From assembly GCA_947179485.1 (NCBI GenBank), contig OX359245.1, forward strand, positions 23,547,067 to 23,611,066: 64,000 nucleotides of DNA. The letters run 5' to 3'. Below are positions 42,450 to 53,904 of this stretch, in pieces. The number at the start of each line of letters is the position of its first letter. Positions within the stretch are counted from its first letter, which is position 1. A program made the position numbers and the translations under genes. Under the pieces are notes generated by a model, which searched no databases, was not told the DNA's origin, and saw only the letters and a program-made list of their open reading frames with translations. This stretch comes from Allacma fusca (taxonomy: Eukaryota; Arthropoda; Collembola; Symphypleona; Sminthuridae).

Positions 42450-44045
42450 CGTTAAGACGTGGCTATAGAACCACCAACACTATGAATAAAAAACGGCGAC
42501 GACGTTGTTCTTTTTGTGTTTCATTTTTATTTACATGAGTGCAAAGTCAGCTACTAATACTGCATCAACAACCGCGCGCTGATGGTTGGTTAGGTGTCTG
42601 TACATTGCTGTAACATGTTTTACATCGTCAGTAGTAATTCTGTTGTCTAATTTTTTCGTCACATTTTATTGCGGGGCTGGAATACGATTCTTAGACGCGT
42701 ATTTTGGCGTTTAAAATCTTCCCAAAGATTAAGTCTTTAAATTCACTCCAAAGTGCAGCCGGATCTACTATCTCGCAAAAATTGTCGCAAATGCTCGACA
42801 AAGCTCAGCAGGTAAAGAAAAGGTGGACTCGTTGTCGTCTTTAATTAATTGCATTGCCCTGGCGGCGGCGTGAAATAATAAATGTTGTTTACCATTACCA
42901 TTTTGAAGACAATCAAACGACACAGCACCACAGATAATGAGCAGCTGTAGACGAAGAGCGTGTCACTCGTTGTCGTCTTTAATTAATTCCATTGCCCTGG
43001 CGGCGGCGTGAAATGATAAATGTTGTTTACCATTACCATTTTAAAGAGAATCAAACGACAGGGCACCACAGATGTTGAGCAGCTGCAGACGAAGAGCGCG
43101 TAGTTCTTGATCGCGACAGCTTACTGTATACATTCTGCGAATTTGGTTGAATATCCGTTGGTTCTCAAGTTCGGCAAGTTGTAAGCAAAATATTTCGGTA
43201 TTTCTTTGTAATGATATTTCCACGAATCACCAGTTTGCGCCGAAATCGCTTGGTAATTTAATTTAAACCACGCAGTCAACGTCATATCTGTTCTTCCGGT
43301 AACGCTAATCTGGCTTCTTGGTCTTCATGGAAATAAATTGTCTCTTCAGATGGAAGATGCACGACCAGGTGGTAGATGGAGTGAGAACGGCCGTGCATCG
43401 GAAAGTCCAAAATACGTCGCCTTGCTTCCGCTCGAGAGACAGCTTGTGTCTAAATGCGCATGTATTTCATCGTACTCTGCATTGCTTTCTGATCCAACAG
43501 CGTGTTCTTAAAGCCGCTCGGTCATGCCCTTTGAAGATGTACTTGTAGATTTATTTAATATTCGCAATCGTAGCACACACTTCTACATGTATATGGGCAT
43601 TGAATCGTAACAGAAGGTACGGATTATATGGAACCACCCGAGTATTATTAATTTGATACCAACCAACGTTTGTCCACGATCCGGTAAAACGACGTCGGTA
43701 CACAGGAAATCCATTAATGTTCGGGTTTGTGTGGTCAATACATTTGTTTCGTAGCCCGTACTGCATTCTGCATCTTTCATACACGGAGATTGCGAATTTA
43801 GATTTCCACATGGACAATGAATCATCTGTTTGCTTACAATTTCTTGTAGTTCCGGTTCTTGCAGTTTATCAGGTAATTCAGCTGACACAATGGAATCAAC
43901 GTCGTACGAAGTTTTAAGGTTTTCATGTTTGGCAAATGAAACCAGAGCATGGCAATGGGGTAATCCATGTTTTTGTTGCTCGATTGTGTCAGCGTAGGCT
44001 ATACCGGTCCTGCCAAATGCTTTTTCAGTCGGTATTTTGTTGATC
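42450..44045 (-). pseudogene. Helitron Rep/helicase fragment
   Basis: The minus strand shows the Helitron-like N-terminal domain: FGRTGIAYADTIEQQKHGLP with the HUH-type HCH motif at about 43940-43968, SIVSAELPDK, EIVSKQMIHCPCG, SPCMKDAECSTGY, NGFPVYRRRF and VVPYNPYLLLRFNAHIHVE. Downstream are LRLQLLNICGALSFD, HAAARAMQLIKDDNE and HLTNHQRAVVDAVL, then a worn Walker A near 42470, the start of the Pif1-type helicase. Shifts and stops abound. A 138-bp internal duplication is listed separately. The 5' part is cut off by the CR1 copy whose tail begins at about 44050. Confidence 0.8.
42827..43102. repeat. 138-bp direct tandem duplication inside the Helitron
   Basis: Two adjacent 138-bp copies (42827-42964 and 42965-43102) share ACTCGTTGTCGTCTTTAATT, CCCTGGCGGCGGCGTGAAAT and AATGTTGTTTACCATTACCA with few differences. 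The unit is 46 codons and so keeps the frame. It falls between the Rep and helicase parts. Confidence 0.9.
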
Positions 44046-44769
44046 AAGTCCATTTTATTATTATTATTATCTTTATTCAATCAGGTGTCAAAGGAGTCAA
44101 TATAAATACTGGTTTTCACCCCAGACACAACTCAAATGTCAATTAAGTAATTCAGTACAATCAAATAAAACAGATCATATCAATATCAAAGGAAACAATT
44201 CAGACAATATCGTCATGACGTAGAGTTAGAATATACTTAACGAGCATTTTGTCAAATTTCCGTATCCTGAGATTACAAGGAAGCATTTTCCAAGTTTTTA
44301 CACAGACAGACATAATAATCTTCTGGGAGATGGCTAGTTTGAGAGAATTTTTGGTTAATTCAATGTTCTTGGTGGACCTTAGTCGCGAGGCACTAACTTT
44401 TGCAAGTAACAGGCCATTTATGTAGTTAACACTGCCCAACATGCAACAAGGTATACGAAAACTTAGCACTACAATTACAGATTATACGTTCACGTACAGT
44501 TAGTACGCTAAAATATTCATAGATATTAGCAACACATTGAGATCTCTTGAGCTTGTTTATTCGTGTACAGTGTTAGCAAGAAACTATCTAGCCTGTGCTG
44601 CAGGAGGTTAAGTCCAGATTTACACACGTTCGTCCATGCAGAAGCTGTGATATACATGTATCATAAACAAACATTACTAAGTCATCAGCATAAGCCACAT
44701 AATTTATCTCCAACACATTACACACATCCGAGAAAAATAACAGAAATAAGTATGGGCCAAGTATTGAAC

Positions 44770-44957
44770 TCCATTCAGGTCCTGGACAGGCGTCGGATTT
44801 TTTAAATCTCCCTGGAAGATTTTTTTCATTTTCCCTGCTGTTCATGATGTCCCTGTTTGAAGCAAGTTTAAAACTCCCTGTTGACAAACTAATTTTCGTA
44901 ATACACCCCAACAAATTCAAAAATCACTGCTGAAAAAAGGTCAACAAATATGAAAAT
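44770..44957. repeat. long direct repeat, copy 1
   Basis: These 188 bp recur at 46793-46969, with an 11-bp difference and few substitutions. The repeat begins in CR1 sequence (TCCATTCAGG), crosses the hAT left end and ends in TGAAAAT. Between the two copies lies a 5'-truncated LINE, so the pair is best read as a very long target-site duplication. Confidence 0.85.
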
Positions 44958-46792
44958 AATATTATAATAATAGTTTATTCAGGTCGATATATGGCCTCAG
45001 CCAAAACAACCTCACATTCGTTTTACAAGTAGACTGCGTATAGTAATTATTAGTTGAAAAGTATGTATAAAGCCTGGCGTTTTTTCACAAAATATGTACA
45101 TATATAGAACCACAGAGTGGTTTTAAGGTTAGGTAATTTACAAAGTATATTGTAGAATCAAAGGTTGCTAACAAATTTAGTGGTTTATTCCCTGCCAGTT
45201 TTTCGGATTTTGTTGTTCAATGAAAAATCGGGCGTGACCCGTGTCCTCATCGCATCGTCGCAAAGTCCGTATTGTCAGTTGTCTTCTGCCCCGCATGGTT
45301 AATGTCAACAAAGTGACCAGACGAATGAAGGCACGGACTTTAGTACAATTCGCTGGCGAAAAGATGAAATTCACTTCCACTTACTTAAACTGTCTTATTG
45401 ATTACAGAGTTAACATACACGGAATACTGGAATCCTAAATTTGGATGATGTCCAACAAAGCACACCACTTGCAACCTAACAGTAGTAATTACATTTCATT
45501 TTAGTCTTCTTCCATACATTCGTAGAATTAATTTCGTGTTCTTTGGATATTGCACCAGAAGTAGTATATACTCATACAATTCTCTCTCGTCATTTCAGTT
45601 CTAAAAATAATATTTATAAAATTATCTCTGTTTACATTGATCTGCTTGTATGCAGAGAGAAAGCTTGTTTGCGATGCTCTGTAGTGTACGCATACAAACA
45701 CGACATGGAACAAGTCTTCGATCTCATTTTGGTTACATAATTCACATTTGCAGCATTTTCCCTCACTCTTCCAAATGTTCCACATCCCATTTAAGGTTAA
45801 ATTTCCCCCTAGTGTACTGTACACCCTTGGTACGTTAGCTCTTATAGTTTTTATTAATCTGATTACGCTCCACTTTAGATTCAACTTGTAAAAGAAACTA
45901 GTTTCACTTGTTTTAATTTTTTAGTTGTATAAAACTCTTGGTTGTTTCTCAGCCTGTCATATCTATGGTTATTAGCGATAGGGTGTATTTTTCAATGATT
46001 GCTTTGTAGTTTTTGTGCAAATATTCTGCTTTTATTTGTGCAAATTCTGCAGTTAAACCTGACCTTTCAAATTGACCTTTTAATTTAATCTTCCAATCAT
46101 ACTTCACGGTTTTGTTTCTGTACCACATTTCCTTATAACTAATTTTACATAGGGACTCATCTGGTTTGTTTATACTTCTCTGTAGAAAGGTAATTATTGC
46201 TGTAAAGAGTGCCCGTTTTACATTTGATATCTCAGTCTCAAGCCTTAGCAGATAACCCGGTACTAGATTTGTGGTGTTTAGAATTTTTTTAAGGAATTTC
46301 GTCTAAAGTTGTTCTATTTCGTCTTCATAATTGAGAGCCCAGATAGGACAGCAGTATATTAATACAGAGTATACAAGTGTGTTAAACAGGTTGGATATAA
46401 TATTAGAGATTTTGCTCTTATATATTACGTGCAGCAGTTGCGTTTCCGCTGACTTTGCTTTCAAAGAAGTGAGCCTTTGCTGTATAGTACGTTCCATTGT
46501 AAGGGAAAGGGACTCCTAAGTATTTGTAGGAGTTTTTAATTTCAATAGGCTCATCTCTCCAATATATTTATATATTTTGGGACAACTTGTGCCCCTTTCG
46601 AAATACCATTACTTTAGTTTTGCTAAGGTTTAATTTCAAGAAATTACTTTCAAAAAAGCTCTTTAGTGTTTTTATATGTTTTTGTAGCTCACATTGCGTT
46701 GTGGCTACTAGCACCATATCATCTGCATACATGAGTATTACAATATCCTGAGCATTAATTTAATACCTGTTACTTTACTATCCTTTAGAATT
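44958..46792 (-). mobile_element. 5'-truncated LINE (R1/I-like RT C-terminus)
   Basis: On the minus strand the element starts inside its RT: YADDMVLV with the catalytic pair at about 46718-46729, then NLSKTKVMVFRKG and YKYLGV-like sequence. MERTIQQRLTSLKAKSAETQ and LVYSVLIYCCPIWALNYEDE follow. Near 45.6 kb comes a C-terminal zinc-type stretch CKCELCNQNEIEDLFHVVFVC. It ends in an AT-rich TTATTATAATATTATTTT tail at 44958. Shifts and stops interrupt it. The clade is uncertain (R1, LOA or I group). It lies between the two long direct repeats. Confidence 0.7.
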
Positions 46793-46969
46793 TCCATTCA
46801 GGTCCTGGACAGGCGTCTGATTTTTTAAATCTCCCTGGAAGATTTTTTTCCTTTTCCCTGCTGTTCATGATGTCCCTGTTTAAAACTCCCTGTTGACAAA
46901 CTAATTTTCGTAATACACCCCAACAAAATCAAAAATCCCTGTTGAAAAAAGGTCAACAAATTTGAAAAT
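46793..46969. repeat. long direct repeat, copy 2
   Basis: The partner of 44770-44957. After it, the hAT element continues toward its right end, while after copy 1 the LINE tail starts. That is the arrangement expected when a LINE inserts with a long staggered cut. Confidence 0.85.
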
Positions 46970-48140
46970 CCCTGCGTACAAAAATGTTTTTCGTAAATCA
47001 CCTCAGCAATTTCAAAAATCCCTGTTGAGAAAAATCATTTTCTGTAAAACACCTCAACAATTTCAAAAATAAATTGTTTTCAATAAAACACCCTGCCAAA
47101 AAAAGGTTAACAGATTTGAAAATCCGTTTGCAATCCCTTTTGAAAATTTCGCTGCTGAAAGATAATTCTCCCTGGGAAGATTCTTCCCGGTCTTTTCACC
47201 GAATTCCAATCCCAGGTCCTGGAATTCCTGTGAGAGTGTATTATTTAAAAATATTCTAAATCGTCGGTTTTGTAAATAGTCACATAAACTCATTAATAGC
47301 CTATCATTACATTTAAAGTTAGCAAGTTTTTTACGAAGTTAAAGTATCCTCGAGATAGAATTGAACGCTTTCCGCAGGTCAATAAATACTGCAAGCACTT
47401 TGACTACATGGATGCCTAGATACGAGCATATTTTATGTAAAAAGACAAGGACAGCAGTAATACAGGAACGACCACGACGAGAACCATGTTGGTTTTCATC
47501 CAACTGTTTATCACAAACCGTTAGAAGACGTAAGTAGGTAGTAAAGTACTTTTTCAAGTACCTTATTAAGGAATGGCAGACCATGAATAGGGCGGAAACA
47601 ATCAGGGCTTAGAGTTCTGCATTTACCTTTGTAAATAGATGTAATCACTGTTTTGAAGTTTTGTCGTAATTTATATGTATATAAGATAAGGTTAAGAAGT
47701 AACAAAACAGGGCTTACCAAAGCAGCCTTACAGAAAATTTCACGATTTATAATGTCATGCTTATTAGAATTGTGGCTTAGACTATAGACGTTATGCCAAA
47801 TTTCCTTAGCAGAATTAGGGTCTCATACAACATTAGCGTTCAGATTATTCTTAAAATCCAGTAAGTCATTATCAGTGTAGTCACATGGAACCGTCAAAGA
47901 TGATGCTAGAGAACTACATATTTCTTCAAAGTTACTTATAATGTTGTTATCAGTGCTGAGTTTATCAATTCAAGTACCTACATGCCTTTTGTGAACCATA
48001 ACTTCATCGAATACTCTCCAAATACCATTTGTTGACATATTTCTATTGATTTGCAAACTGAAATAATTCTTTCATTACATATATGTCGTTTTTAAGAGTT
48101 TCTCTTAGTTGTCTGAACACGATAACATAGGTTTTAGTTA

Positions 48141-48300
48141 GGAAGTATGTATGTATGTATTTGTGGATACCAGAGTCGATACCAAGAAGTATTAATTGTA
48201 ATACGAAATTCCTCCTCTGGAGGCGCTCAAGTCCGAGACTTATTGAGCTCGCCCTATTACAGTTTTACTGATAGGTCTTGCCAAATCTTCTTGTCGCCGT
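48141..48300. other. (TATG)n-like start and unassigned DNA
   Basis: A short GTATGTATGTATGTATT run marks the likely 5' junction of the CR1 copy. The following GC-richer sequence could be Helitron or LINE leader, but shows no domain. Confidence 0.35.
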
Positions 48301-48374
48301 GAGAAAGGTGACAATTGTGTGTGGCTGAGCTTCAGCGATGGAACTTCTGCATGCTGTGTTCTCATGCAGATAAA

Positions 48375-48590
48375 CTAGCCTCTCTGCAATATATACAACG
48401 GACACTCACACCTGATTTGCTTCATTGTTTCATCCGTCTGCCCACAATTGCACAATTGCAAAATCCTAGCTTCCGTATAGACATGTTCAGATTGCTCTGC
48501 ACATGACACGGAGGGAGTGTGCATAAATACTTGCATTTCGATACTGGTGCTTAGCTCATTTTCAATTATCATTGAAACATATATTCCTGC
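48375..48590 (-). pseudogene. LINE C-terminal scrap with CCHC-like motif
   Basis: The minus strand encodes EARILQLCNCGQTDETMKQI followed by RCECPLY. The CxCGxxDETMxHIxxECPxY phrase is the usual C-terminal zinc-like tail of Jockey and R1-type LINE reverse transcriptases. The conserved His is Gln here. Only a scrap remains. Confidence 0.5.
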
Positions 48591-48599
48591 AAAATTAAA

Positions 48600-49370
48600 G
48601 CTAAAATATGAATGTTTTTTCTACGTCGTAAATTTATATACTCTTTGAAAATAGATCAGAATTTTTGACTAGAGGATAAGACCACAAAAAGTAATTACGT
48701 AACCATTAGAAAAATGGTCAAAAGGGAGCAATAACATTACGGGGCATGTTGAACCTGGAAGAGTACCCACGAAAAATAAATCAAAATTACCGTATTACAT
48801 TGTAGAGTTAAACTAGCATTAAAATAAATCTTGTACTGAATCTAATGTGAACCCATAGTAATATGACCTGAAATTCATTGATGTGTATGAGTGTCTTAAC
48901 AATTAAAATCTTAATCCATTAATTCATGTCCTTTTCTAAGGGGTAAAAACTTCCAGGGGTATTATTACAACGAGGAACAATACATGTTGGCGTTTTCAAT
49001 TGATTAGCGTTTATTTACCTCATCAAAATGCGTTTTTAAAATTTTATAAACTTGTACTTAGGGAGTATGCACATATTACGTTTCATTTTTTCACGATATT
49101 TGAACCCTACCCTCCATATCGTCATTCTAAAGTTATTTTTCCGTGACACCCCCTCCCCTGTACGCGTCATCAAATAAAAAACGCAGACAAAAACCGACAC
49201 GAAAAGTGCAAATAGTTTTTCTTTTTTTACTGACAGTGATTTCGCTATCGTTGTATACAGATCAAAAACATGTTCAGCACAGCCTCTTACTCGTCTGTAG
49301 GAGGCCTGGTTTTCGAATAGGACATTATCGGAGCCACAAAGTATGTGTGATCTTCCCGTGATTATGGACG
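48600..49370. other. no gene recognised
   Basis: Unique AT-rich DNA between two LINE scraps. I see no domain or element ends. Confidence 0.4.
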
Positions 49371-49379
49371 TGTACAGTT

Positions 49380-50480
49380 TTGTAATTGCGTTGAGGAGAC
49401 TAATATGGCGATAGTTTTTAGCTTCATTCTGGTCACAAATCTTGTGAATTGGGAATGTAATTATTTCACTTCAGTACTTGGGAAGACCGTGTTTATGTGC
49501 GTTGGTTAGTATGTTACTTAAGTATTCGAGGCTGACGACGTCTAAGTTTTTATACATTTCATTAGGAATCATATCGGTTCCGACTGCTTTATTATTCGCC
49601 CGCTGTTTTTCCACAATGTGTACTTCAGCTGCACGGATCGGTTGATCCAGGATGTAACAGTCTTCTGGATTTTCTGAATGAATTCTAGTTTCGTCGTCAT
49701 TTCTTTCTGGTGCGCTTTCAAACACTTTTCGAAAATTGTCTAGCCATTGTCCGTTCAAAATAGAGTTACGGATATTTTATACTTCCCAGTTCTAAACTTA
49801 TTCATAGCTTTCCAAAATTCGAGAGAATTTTTACATCAATTTACACATTTTTGTAAATTCTCATAGTAAATTCGTATTTTGCTATTGCATTATTTTTATA
49901 TTCATTTTTCAGATTTTTGATTTTTTCGAGCACTGAAGTTGTGTCATTGTTGACTCTGGTTAGTTTTCTTTAAGGTTCATATGCTAGCCTTGACTTCTTT
50001 TTTCAACAGTTTGCAAGTTCGATCAAACCATTCTGGGCCAGTGTTGTTTGTGTGATTTCTTTTACAAAGCATCCTTCATACTTTGCAAGTGGCTCGGATA
50101 AGGTTATTAAAATCTTCTACATTCGGGTTTAGGGAGCTAATATATTGTGGGTTAAATGCTTGAAGTTTATTTTTAAATTCACCTGCGAACTCGGGGGTCC
50201 AATGGAATTTATTGCGCATTTTGATGGATTTAATTTTTAAATCTCTTGTTTTGTATAATAATATGATAATTGGAATATGGTCTGACAGTTCATTTACAGC
50301 TATATTTAGATCCTCTACTCTTTCACACAGTTTTGCCGAACTTAGTGCTATACCAATGGTGGTGCACCCAAACGGACCAGGGTAAGTGAATTCCCATTGA
50401 CAGTCACCGTTATTTCGTCCGTTTATGATGGGAAAGTTCCTATCACATTATAATGTAGTTCATCCCGTTCTTTTTAAAAG
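49380..50480 (-). pseudogene. LINE fragment: endonuclease C-terminus to RT start
   Basis: Minus-strand translation gives the end of an APE endonuclease: INGRNNGDCQWEFTYPG, then TTIGIALSS and NELSDHIPIIILL with the SDH box. A linker follows with FHWTPEFAGEFKNKLQAF and EWFDRTCKLLKKEV. The RT start is RANNKAVGTDMIPNEMYKN near 49.6 kb. Frameshifts and stops occur. It may be the 5' half of the LINE family seen at 44958-46792, which begins where this one ends. Confidence 0.65.
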
Positions 50481-50890
50481 TATCGTTTACCGTTACCGTA
50501 GAGTGGAAAACCCCGGTAGTATTTTTAAAGTACGGTCTCGTAAATTAATCAGATTGTGGGGAAAACATGAATATAAGTCGATTTTTATGTTATGCCTATA
50601 AACATATTAAGCGCATAATCCAATATAGTTATTCAACAATGAGTTTATCGTCTTTTAGGGCAATTAATGTATGCGAACATATTAAGTAACGAATGTGCCG
50701 AAATTCATAATATAATAGCTAATTTGAAAAAAAATCGTTTTCTCACGTATGAAAAATATGAAAATCTTGTGATACAGACAATATAGCAGAAGGGTTAGTT
50801 TAACTAAGCAGCAGTATAACGTACACAAATATATCACAGTTAATAAAGTGCATTATCTACTTAAACAAGAGTGTTGCTAAAATCGATGAA
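50480..50890. other. no gene recognised
   Basis: AT-rich unique DNA before the CATGG arrays. Confidence 0.4.
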
Positions 50891-50896
50891 AATTAT

Positions 50897-53540
50897 CCAT
50901 GGCCATGGAGACAATGGATAGGTAAAAATATGCCAAATTTACAAGCATGGGTTGCATTTCCATGGAATACCCATGGAATGGCTACCCATTGAATACCCAT
51001 GGAATGGCTACCCATTGGGTAGCTACACATGGAATACCCATGGAATTTCTGCCCATGGAATACCCATGGACTGGCTGACCATGGAACAACCATGAAATGG
51101 ATACCCATTGAACATCCATGAAAACGATACCCTTGGAATATCCATGAAAGGCCACCCATGGAATCCGCATGGAATGGCTATCCATGGAATACCCATGGAA
51201 TGTCAGCCCATGGAATACCCATGGAATACCCATGGAATGTCAGCCCATGGAATACCCATGGAATGTCAGCCCATGGAATACCCATGGAATGTCAGCCCAT
51301 GGAATACCCATGGAATACCCATGAAATGGCTGCCCATGCAGTGCCCATGGAAGGTCTGCCTATGGATTGTCCATGGAATACCCATGGAATGGCTGCCCAT
51401 GTAATACCCTTGGAATGACTGCCCATGTAATACCCTTGCAATGACTGCCCATGGAATACCCTTGGAATGGCTGCCCAAGGAATACCTACGGAATAGCTGC
51501 CCATTGAATACACATGGAATAGCTGCCCATGGAATACCCATTGAAGTACTCTTAAGGAAAATTTAAACCTGAGCATTTAAAGGACACTCATATATACATA
51601 GGTTTAGACATTTTCTCTCTTCTAGTTTGGTAAAACTGCACTCTGTGTGAAGTGCGTTTATTCCGATCTTTTTGTTTGATTAGGCAGTATAAAGACATGC
51701 TCAAGAGTATTTAATTTTCAGGTGTTGTATATATATTTGGTATCGCATCCGAGAATGTTGCCACCATATTTTTCCTCTCACTTGCTTGTACATAGGCACA
51801 ATAAGCGCATTTCAGATATCGGGCACTTTACGTTTCACAGATTTGAGTTAACTGTCACAGCCGCAGTCCAACGACACCACCATGGTATGCAGTTGACCAG
51901 GCTTACCAGTATTAAAGGTATTCGTGAGTTCGTTTACACATACACAGAATTACTTTGAGATAGAACTTTTGAATGTTTTCAATCTCGCAATAAACTCTTT
52001 ATTAGTTTCGCACTTTAGATTTGCATGCTGGGATATTCGTTTTGTCACAAAAGAAAGTATACACAAATAGCTATACAATGCATGTAATATTATTTATAAA
52101 ACACCGCATCTTATGGCAAGCTTGTATGTAGATTTTCTAAACTTTGTTGTTGGTTTCATATCAAGTTTTAAATTGGCATAGTATGTCAGCTCAGCTAAAT
52201 TCACAAATTGAAATTTAGACAAATTTGTCTCACTTTTGAACTAACGCCATTTCCAGAAACCATTACTACAACAGCCGTTTTCTGCAATTGTGTTAGTGAC
52301 CTGCATGGGGATACCTATGATTTCTTCAGGTGATAATAGGCTTCCAGGCAATGTCATTGAAGTCTAGTGTATACATGCCTTGAGCCCTACTTTCGTATTT
52401 ATACATTTTCTCAAAACGTATCTTCGTCTTCGCCAATGGGTCAATAATTTTTGATTCGTTTGCCCTTGCTGCCAATTTTCGTTGCACGTTAATTTTGCGA
52501 GGAGTCTCAGTATTTATATAAATGCCTTTCAGAGCCGGTTTGTTTTTATCAGAAACTAGCAGTGAGTGTCGTAACTTTTCTCCGAGCATAGGAAAGGGTG
52601 ACTCTGATTGGTCTGGATTTTCCGATAAATTTCTTTCCCATTCGCCTCACATTGTCAATATTTACTTTTTTATTTTTCCATTTTTTAAAGGCCTCTTGAA
52701 TATCTTCAGGTAATTACTCCAAAAATAGCTAAATTTTTCATTCCCCTTCATTGCATGAATTCTAGGCAGGTCTCCAATGCATCAATTTTTTGTTGGTGTT
52801 CTGTTAATTTCTGATTTATAGCGATATCCTGTTTATAAGATACTCCTTCCACCAATAATTTGTCAACAGTCAGTGGAGAATCAAAACATGCCACCATAAA
52901 GGGGATCCAACCCCGTGCAAACCCCATATAGAATCTACACTGTGTATATACAAAGTCCTTAATCGAGTATAATTATCGGTCTTGATCTCCAAAAATCTCA
53001 CCTGTAAATTAATATAATCAATACCAAAACACACATGGAATTGGCCACGTGTAGCCATTCCATAATAAGTCATTCCATGTGCAATCAATATGTAGCCAAT
53101 CCATGGGAAACCGATGGGCGATCATTCCATGGGTATTCCATTGGCTGCGATTCCACGGGTGTTCCATGGGCCGCCATTCCTTGGGTATTCCTTGGGTATT
53201 CCATGGGCAGCCATTTCATGGGTATTCCATGGGTAGCAATTCCGTGGGTATTCCATGGGTAGCAATTCCGTGGGTATTCCATGGGTAGCAATTCCGTTGG
53301 TATTCCATGGGTAGCAATTCCGTGGGTATTCCATGGGTAGCAATTCCGTGGGTATTGCATGGGCCGGCATTCCATGTAATTTCCATGGGTAGACATTCCA
53401 AGGGAATTCCATGGGCAGCCATTTCATGTTCAACTATTTCATGGGTATTTCATTGACATGGAATCCATGGTTGCAAATTGGCATCTTTTCACCATTCACC
53501 GGTCTGCATGGCTATTTCGTTTTTCCATGGATTTTCGCAA
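50897..53540. mobile_element. putative TIR element with long CATGGAATACC arrays
   Basis: A left array at about 50940-51545 (CATGGAATACC and CATGGAATGGC units) faces an inverted array at about 53035-53450. Outside them lie related inverted ends: left GGAGACAATGGATAGG and ATATGCCAAATTTACAAGC, right (inverted) GCAGACCGGTGAATGG and AGATGCCAATTTGCAACC. The 1.4-kb centre is unique and shows no transposase. Flanks CATGGCCA and CATGGCTA match at seven of eight, but the sequence is CATGG-rich, so this may be coincidence. It is likely a hAT-type stutter element. Confidence 0.6.
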
Positions 53541-53589
53541 CACCACTTATGCGCATTGATGTCAGTTTCCAATTTTTTGATTACAAATT

Positions 53590-53904
53590 ACAATTGATGA
53601 TTACTTCAAAAACAAAATGAATTCTTAATTAAATTATTAACGATTAAATTGCGTATAACTACTAGTTAATAATTACGATTCACGATTACTTTAAAAATAT
53701 TTTTCATTGATGACTACGATTAACGATTATTTTCAAAAATCATTTAATTGTCGATTACATTAACGATTATATTTTTAAAACAATTATATAATTGTCGATT
53801 ATAATTTACAATTCTATTTTTTAAACAATTATATAATTGTCGATTATAATTTACAATTCTATTTTTTAAACAAATTTATATTATTGTCGATTATATCTAC
53901 CGAT
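53590..53904. repeat. degenerate AACGATTA/ATAATTGTCGATTATAAT array (left arm)
   Basis: AT-rich units such as CGATTATAATTTACAATTC and TTTTTTAAACAATTATATA are repeated, with the last units nearly identical. Reverse-complemented, they resemble the 42-bp units at 54931-55218, so the two arrays are inverted arms around the CAAGT-type stretch between them. Confidence 0.6.

Larger units (their letters stand above)
44787..47215. mobile_element. hAT element with AATCCCTGCTGAAA stutter, itself interrupted
   Basis: The left end CAGGCGTCGGATTTTTTAAA and inverted right end CTGGGATTGGAATTCGG are related to the termini of the 25019-25406 element. The 8-bp duplication GTCCTGGA stands at 44779-44786 and 47216-47223, within the CR1 reading frame. 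The remaining body (44787-44957 and 46970-47215) is stuttered AAAATCCCTGTTGAAAA and ACACCCCAACAA. The middle is taken up by a different LINE. The termini are only moderately matched, so the exact edges may shift by one or two bases. Confidence 0.75.
44050..48140 (-). mobile_element. second CR1-like LINE, split by nested insertions
   Basis: Homology to the 21.5-25 kb CR1 copy begins on the minus strand near 48140 (RQLRETLKND) and runs through INRNMSTNGIWRVFDE, YRPIHGLPFLNKVLEK-like sequence, the palm motif AVFIDLRKAFNS and SLCDYLQNRRFRIFLNN to 47224. It resumes at 44778 with SSILGPYLFLLFF and the YADD box, then VKTWKMLPCNLRIRK, and ends in a (TAA)n tail near 44050. The gap is exactly the hAT element at 44787-47215. 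Numerous shifts make it dead. Its tail joins Helitron sequence, so it inserted into the Helitron. Confidence 0.8.

Noticed and set aside
51108-51576. Long open frames on both strands rich in Met-Glu-Tyr-Pro-Trp-Asn or Gly-Ile-Pro-Trp
   Set aside because: They are translations of the CATGGAATACC array, whose motif lacks stops on either strand. The same holds at 53035-53433.
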